Assembly: GCF_900104625.1 (NCBI RefSeq)
Contig: NZ_FNVZ01000004.1
Span: forward strand, 518,501 to 582,500
Length of the DNA: 64,000 bases
From: Leptotrichia massiliensis
GTDB lineage: Bacteria > Fusobacteriota > Fusobacteriia > Fusobacteriales > Leptotrichiaceae
Direction: 5' to 3'
The translations under genes and the position numbers were made by a program. The notes below the pieces were generated by a model. That model saw nothing but the letters and a program-made list of their open reading frames with translations. It was not told the origin of the DNA and made no database searches. Below, piece by piece: positions 59,492 through 64,000 of this stretch (the stretch's first letter is position 1; each line of letters starts with the position of its first letter).

Positions 59492-60007
59492 ATGATGGAA
59501 TCTTTTAAAAATTTTATAAAGGTAACTTTGATAGGAGCTCCACTTTTAAACAAAATGATTGGAATATTTCTTATATCAATGCTGCCTATAATTGAGCTTC
59601 GTGGTGCAATACCGATTGGAGCGGCTATTGGATTGCCCTGGTACTTAAATATGATTGTTTCGATTGTTGGAAATATGCTTCCTGTACCATTTATTCTGCT
59701 GTTTTCAGTAAAAGCCTTTGAATTTATGAAAAAACATAATATTATGGTAAAATTTATTGAAAAAATAGAAAATCGTGCAAAAAAACGGAGTGAAGGGCTT
59801 GCAACAGGAGAATTTATTGGTTTAATGCTGTTTGTAGCAATTCCGTTTCCAGGGACAGGTGCTTGGACAGGTGCATTAATTGCGGCGTTGCTTCAATTTA
59901 ATAGAAAAAGATCATTTTTTTACATTGGATTAGGAGTCGTAATAGCTGCAGCAATAATGACTTTAGCGTCTTATGGTGTAATAAGCCTTTTTGCACCGAA
60001 ACATTAA
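59492..60007 (+). CDS. Small multidrug export family protein (COG2426)
   Basis: A 171-residue integral membrane protein: SMLPIIELRGAIPIGAAIGL, NMLPVPFILLFSVKAFEFM, then a basic cytoplasmic loop, and VAIPFPGTGAWTGALIAALL are the family signature; the GxGAW-G motif is intact. Four to five membrane segments with a re-entrant loop, related to DedA-like folds. The family name is historical and drug export has not been shown here. An ATG 29 bases upstream of a more usual MLNKMIG-type start is used; the true start could be slightly later. Confidence 0.8.
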   Translation: MMESFKNFIKVTLIGAPLLNKMIGIFLISMLPIIELRGAIPIGAAIGLPWYLNMIVSIVGNMLPVPFILLFSVKAFEFMKKHNIMVKFIEKIENRAKKRSEGLATGEFIGLMLFVAIPFPGTGAWTGALIAALLQFNRKRSFFYIGLGVVIAAAIMTLASYGVISLFAPKH

Positions 60008-60025
60008 AAAAAATTAAAACGGCTG

Positions 60026-60054
60026 TTGAAAAATAAATGTTTTTGTGATAGAAT
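60026..60054 (+). promoter_or_regulatory. Predicted promoter of ssrA
   Basis: TTGAAA (60026-60031), 17 bases, TAGAAT (60049-60054), about 30 bases before the mature tmRNA 5' end. Confidence 0.6.
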
Positions 60055-60084
60055 AACTTAAAAGTTAAAAATAAAATAGTTAAG

Positions 60085-60422
60085 GGAATGTTTTGGTTTC
60101 GACAGGATAAAAAGATTATTATTGGCAAGTAAGCGGGAGCTTTAAAATCCAACTTAAAAATAATCGGAAACGATAATTACGCATTAGCTGCCTAAGATAG
60201 CAGCTCATCTCTTTTGGGAATGCCATTTTTCCATTAGATGATGTCATTTTTAATGGCTTACTCAAATGTATGATTATGTCATTTGAGGAAAACTTATAAT
60301 CTCGCCTTTAGACTTTTGTCTGTTTAATATCTAACGGTTAAAGCGTTAAATAGACTAAACTTGTAGAAGATAGTAAGAACTTTTTATTTTGGACACGGGT
60401 TCGATTCCCGTCATTTCCACCA
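60085..60422 (+). ncRNA. ssrA: Transfer-messenger RNA
   Basis: Rescues stalled ribosomes with SmpB. The 5' end GGGAATGTTTTGGTTTCGAC and 3' end GGGTTCGATTCCCGTC-ATTTCC-ACCA form the tRNA-like domain. The tag frame at 60166-60195 reads GNDNYALAA then TAA, the normal ending for ClpXP recognition. The pseudoknot region between is AT-rich. A terminator follows at 60463. The frame on the other strand with MTGIEP is the usual false gene over a tmRNA end. Confidence 0.96.
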
Positions 60423-60462
60423 AAACAGAAAATAAAAATCGAATTATTAAATAAACTGTAAG

Positions 60463-60490
60463 CGAGTTGCATAACTCGTTTTTTCTTTTT
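60463..60490 (+). terminator. Terminator of ssrA
   Basis: CGAGTT-GCAT-AACTCG followed by TTTTTTC. Confidence 0.8.
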
Positions 60491-60560
60491 TGAAAATACT
60501 TTATTGAAAAAAACAAAATATTAATATATAATGGATTCATAAAAAGATTTGGAATTGAAA

Positions 60561-60609
60561 GGAGAGTGTAATTTTAGGTCAAAGTATTATTTTGAGAATA
60601 AAAATTACA
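60561..60609 (+). promoter_or_regulatory. Hairpin leader of mnmG with displaced Shine-Dalgarno
   Basis: AAAGGAG ends at 60564, about 58 bases before the mnmG ATG, and a perfect 9-bp stem TGTAATTTT (60567-60575) / AAAATTACA (60601-60609) lies between. No other Shine-Dalgarno precedes the ATG. Folding could bring the two closer; this is an inference. Confidence 0.4.
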
Positions 60610-60622
60610 ATTTATAAATAAA

Positions 60623-62545
60623 ATGAGAAATTATGATGTAATTGTAGTTGGTGCTGGACACGCAGGAATTGAAGCGGCATTGGCATCGGCGAGATTAGGA
60701 TTGAATACAGCAATTTTTACAATAACATTAGATAATATAGGTGTTATGTCCTGTAACCCGTCAGTTGGAGGACCTGCAAAAAGCCATCTGGCTAAGGAAG
60801 TTGACGCATTAGGTGGAGAAATCGGACGAAATATGGACAAAAGCTTTGTACAAATGAGAATTCTGAATACAAAAAAAGGACCGGCAGTTCGTTCGTTAAG
60901 GGCTCAGGCGGATAGAAAAATTTATGCAAGGGAAATGAAAAAAACAATAGAAAATCAGCAAAATTTAGATACTGTTCAAGATATTGTCACAGAATTAATT
61001 GTAGAAGAAATTGAAATTTTAGAAGGTAATTCTAAAAGAATTGAAAAAGTTATAAAAGGGATAAGAACTAAGACAGGAATGGAGTTTTTTGCAAAGGCAG
61101 TTGTACTTGCAACAGGAACATTCTTGAGAGGACTTTTATACATTGGAGATAAAAGGGTGAAAGGTGGAAGAATGGGAGAGTTATCGGCAGATGACCTTAC
61201 AGATTCCTTAAAATATTTAGGATTTAAAATGGATAGATTCAAGACAGGAACACCTCCTAGACTTGATATTAGAACATTAAATCTGGAAAAATTGGAAGAA
61301 CAGCCGGGAATAACAGGTATTCCGTTAAAATTTTCAATGAGAACGCCAAATGATGAAGTTTTGGAAAAACCGCAATTATCGTGCTATTTGACAAGAACTA
61401 ATGAAAATACACATAAAATAATAATGGATAATCTGGATAAAGCGCCAATGTATAATGGAAGTATAAGCAGCACAGGGCCAAGATATTGCCCGTCGATTGA
61501 AGATAAAGTTGTAAAATTTAATGATAAAGACAGCCATCATCTGTTTTTGGAGCCAGAAGGATTTGATACGGCGGAAGTCTACATAAGTGGACTTTCCACA
61601 AGCTATCCCGCTAGTTTGCAGCAGAAGATAGTAAATACAATTGATGGACTCGAAAATGCCCATATAATGCGATATGGGTATGCGGTAGAATACGATATTG
61701 TAGACCCTAGCGAACTTGACTACACTCTTGAAACCCGTAAAGTAAAAGGACTTTATCTGGCTGGACAGCTAAATGGGACAAGCGGTTATGAAGAGGCGGC
61801 TGCACAGGGAATTATAGCAGGAATCAATGCAGCTTTAAAAATTAGAGGAGAAGATCCGTTTATTTTGGATAGAGAGAGTTCATACATTGGGACAATGATA
61901 GATGATTTAATAAATAAGGAATTGTTTGAGCCATATAGAATGTTTACGGCGAGATCTGAGTTCCGTCTTATTTTACGTGAAGACAACGCTGATATAAGAC
62001 TTTCTGAAAAGGCTTATAAAATTGGACTTCTTGATAAAAAATATTATGATATTGTACAGGAAAAGAAAAAAAATGTTAAGGAAACAATAGAAATTCTTGA
62101 GAATATAAAACTTGGAAGCAGTAACCAAAGGCTTATGGAAATTCTTGATAAATATAACGAAAGTCTAAAAAGTGGAACGACTTTAAAGGAAATTTTACGT
62201 CGTCCAAAAGTTACATATCAAGATATAAAATATATAGCTGAAATCATTGAAAATGTTCCAAATCTAAATTTTGACGATGAAACTGAATATCAAATTGAAG
62301 TTCAGACAAAATATGAAGGCTATATCGCCAAAGCTATCCAAATTATGGAAAAACAGCAAAAACTGGATGATAAAAAAATTCCTAAAAATTTTGATTATGA
62401 CAGTATGAAGGGAATTACAAGAGAAGCAAAACAAAGATTAAAAGAAAATAGACCATATAATGTAGGACAGGCATCCAGAATGTCTGGAGTAACGCCAGCA
62501 GATATTTCTGTACTGCTCATGTATTTAGATGGAGTTTTAAAATAA
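60623..62545 (+). CDS. mnmG: tRNA uridine-5-carboxymethylaminomethyl modification enzyme MnmG
   Basis: With MnmE it modifies U34 of tRNAs reading split-box codons. 640 residues, full length: FAD motif [97 protein letters not shown] and the C-terminal helical domain ending [10 protein letters not shown]. An in-frame stop just upstream fixes the ATG at 60623. It is followed by rsmG, the common gidA-gidB pair. Confidence 0.96.
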   Translation: MRNYDVIVVGAGHAGIEAALASARLGLNTAIFTITLDNIGVMSCNPSVGGPAKSHLAKEVDALGGEIGRNMDKSFVQMRILNTKKGPAVRSLRAQADRKIYAREMKKTIENQQNLDTVQDIVTELIVEEIEILEGNSKRIEKVIKGIRTKTGMEFFAKAVVLATGTFLRGLLYIGDKRVKGGRMGELSADDLTDSLKYLGFKMDRFKTGTPPRLDIRTLNLEKLEEQPGITGIPLKFSMRTPNDEVLEKPQLSCYLTRTNENTHKIIMDNLDKAPMYNGSISSTGPRYCPSIEDKVVKFNDKDSHHLFLEPEGFDTAEVYISGLSTSYPASLQQKIVNTIDGLENAHIMRYGYAVEYDIVDPSELDYTLETRKVKGLYLAGQLNGTSGYEEAAAQGIIAGINAALKIRGEDPFILDRESSYIGTMIDDLINKELFEPYRMFTARSEFRLILREDNADIRLSEKAYKIGLLDKKYYDIVQEKKKNVKETIEILENIKLGSSNQRLMEILDKYNESLKSGTTLKEILRRPKVTYQDIKYIAEIIENVPNLNFDDETEYQIEVQTKYEGYIAKAIQIMEKQQKLDDKKIPKNFDYDSMKGITREAKQRLKENRPYNVGQASRMSGVTPADISVLLMYLDGVLK

Positions 62546-62596
62546 AATCTAGCTATAAAAAAACTTTTATATATTAATGGAACGTAAGGAGAAAAA

Positions 62597-63319
62597 GTGG
62601 AAAATATAAACGAAGAAGCCAATTTAAGAGAATATTTCTTAAACTTGCTTTCAAAATCAGAAATTAAAGTATCAGACGAAAAAATTACACAAATGCTTAA
62701 ATTTTTAGAACTTTTATATAATAAAAATCAAATTATGAATTTAACAGCAATTCGTGAGAAAAAAGGAATGCTGGAAAAACATTTTATAGATTCCTTGCTT
62801 TTAACAAAAGTTATAAATGATAACGAAAAATCTTTTATAGATGTGGGAACAGGTGCTGGATTTCCTGGGCTTGTACTTGCCATTTATTACCCAGAGAAAA
62901 AGTTTTTGTTAGTAGATTCAGTAAGGAAAAAAATAGAATTCATAAATGAAGGAATAAAAGAATTAAATTTACAGAATGTAACCACAAGTTTTGAACGTGC
63001 AGAAGAATTAATAAAAGATAGAAGAGAAAGTTTTGATGTTGCTCTTTGCCGAGGGGTAGCCAATTTAAGAATAATACTGGAGTATATGATTCCATTCATA
63101 AAGGTAAATGGACGTTTTTTACCGCAAAAATTAAACCTAAACGAAATAGAAGAATCGAAAAATGCTCTAAAGGTTTTAAATGCAAAAATAAACAAAACTT
63201 TTGAATTTAATCTTCCAGAAAGCAAAGATACAAGAATAATATTGGAGATTATAAAACTTCAAAAAACAAAGATAAAATATCCTAGAAAAGTAGGAATACC
63301 GGTAAAGAAACCTTTATAA
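62597..63319 (+). CDS. rsmG: 16S rRNA (guanine-N7) methyltransferase RsmG
   Basis: Methylates G527 of 16S rRNA. 240 residues: LLYNKNQIMNLTAIREKKGM, the SAM motif FIDVGTGAGFPGLVLAIYYP, LVDSVRKKIEFINE and ALCRGVANLRIILEYMIP. The start is GTG with AAGGAG five bases upstream. It forms a pair with mnmG and ends just before the rRNA promoter. Confidence 0.95.
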   Translation: MENINEEANLREYFLNLLSKSEIKVSDEKITQMLKFLELLYNKNQIMNLTAIREKKGMLEKHFIDSLLLTKVINDNEKSFIDVGTGAGFPGLVLAIYYPEKKFLLVDSVRKKIEFINEGIKELNLQNVTTSFERAEELIKDRRESFDVALCRGVANLRIILEYMIPFIKVNGRFLPQKLNLNEIEESKNALKVLNAKINKTFEFNLPESKDTRIILEIIKLQKTKIKYPRKVGIPVKKPL

Positions 63320-63353
63320 CTACAAAAAACACAAATTTTTTGAAAAAAAGTAG

Positions 63354-63382
63354 TTGACAAATAAATTCAGTTATGATAATAT
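63354..63382 (+). promoter_or_regulatory. rRNA operon promoter
   Basis: TTGACA (63354-63359), 17 bases, TAATAT (63377-63382), preceded by an A-rich tract like an UP element. The leader then holds the stem CGATACG-AAAT-CGTGTCG and a CTTGTT/AACAAG hairpin that probably take part in processing. Confidence 0.7.
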
Positions 63383-63537
63383 ATATCTTGTCGATACGAA
63401 ATCGTGTCGCAGGACAATTGAGATAAGAATAGAAGAAGCAATAATGTGTAAAAGATAAATAATAGTCAAGAGCTCTTGTTGTAAAACAAGATTCTCGTCA
63501 AGATAAAGGTGAAATTTAAATATATGTAAAATATATT

Positions 63538-64000
<463 letters not shown>

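Noticed and set aside
60355..60540. Minus-strand frame containing MTGIEP
   Set aside because: It is the reverse complement of the tmRNA 3' end (GGGTTCGATTCCCGTC), a well-known spurious annotation.

Overview
This is a very AT-rich bacterial chromosome segment. The partial 16S rRNA at the right end has a Fusobacteria-type 5' region, and together with the gene content it points to Leptotrichia or a close relative. That assignment is recalled from sequence character and was not checked by a search. No CRISPR array, complete transposase gene or prophage was seen.

Layout. Bases 1-9264 hold the 3' part of pncB, a secreted protein, and a minus-strand block that includes pheT and pheS, unusually separated by several genes and by a repeat-filled gap. 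Bases 9379-9699 hold a candidate type I toxin-antitoxin module with no annotation-sized gene. Bases 9971-13453 form a tight hemA-hemC-cobA/hemD operon (uroporphyrinogen III and precorrin-2 formation). Bases 13867-22200 carry cobD, cobQ, small lipoproteins, a membrane-protein cluster with a MerR regulator, and an SDR. Bases 22286-26846 carry a ClpA-like AAA+ ATPase with an unknown partner, a frameshifted MATE transporter and an RluA-type pseudouridine synthase with an Asn-rich insertion.

Bases 28863-51885 are dominated by cobalt and cobalamin functions: cbiK, a riboswitch-controlled Dpp/Nik-type ABC importer, a second cobalamin riboswitch with cbiM-N-Q-O-cbiA, then cbiC, cbiD, cbiL and cbiF. 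From cbiD onward the operon looks eroded. A cbiT-like 3' remnant follows cbiD out of frame, and a patch with an AAA_14/DUF4143 ATPase, a putative nuclease, secreted and membrane proteins and a YhcG nuclease remnant separates cbiD, cbiL and cbiF. cbiE, cbiG, cbiH and cbiJ are not seen in the window. A second cbiK paralogue lies at 57022.

The right end is housekeeping: tRNA-Gln, gap, a methyltransferase, a small exporter family protein, tmRNA (ssrA), mnmG, rsmG and the start of an rRNA operon.

The long gaps between genes are full of dispersed elements. There are three MITE-like families with imperfect terminal inverted repeats, a short palindrome CAAGGGGTCTTGACCCCTTG, and a two-hairpin element in at least five copies. 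In that element the stems change with compensation and G-U wobbles while loops and linker stay conserved. The two-hairpin family and the 9.4-9.7 kb small-peptide/sRNA locus are the best candidates for undescribed biology here.
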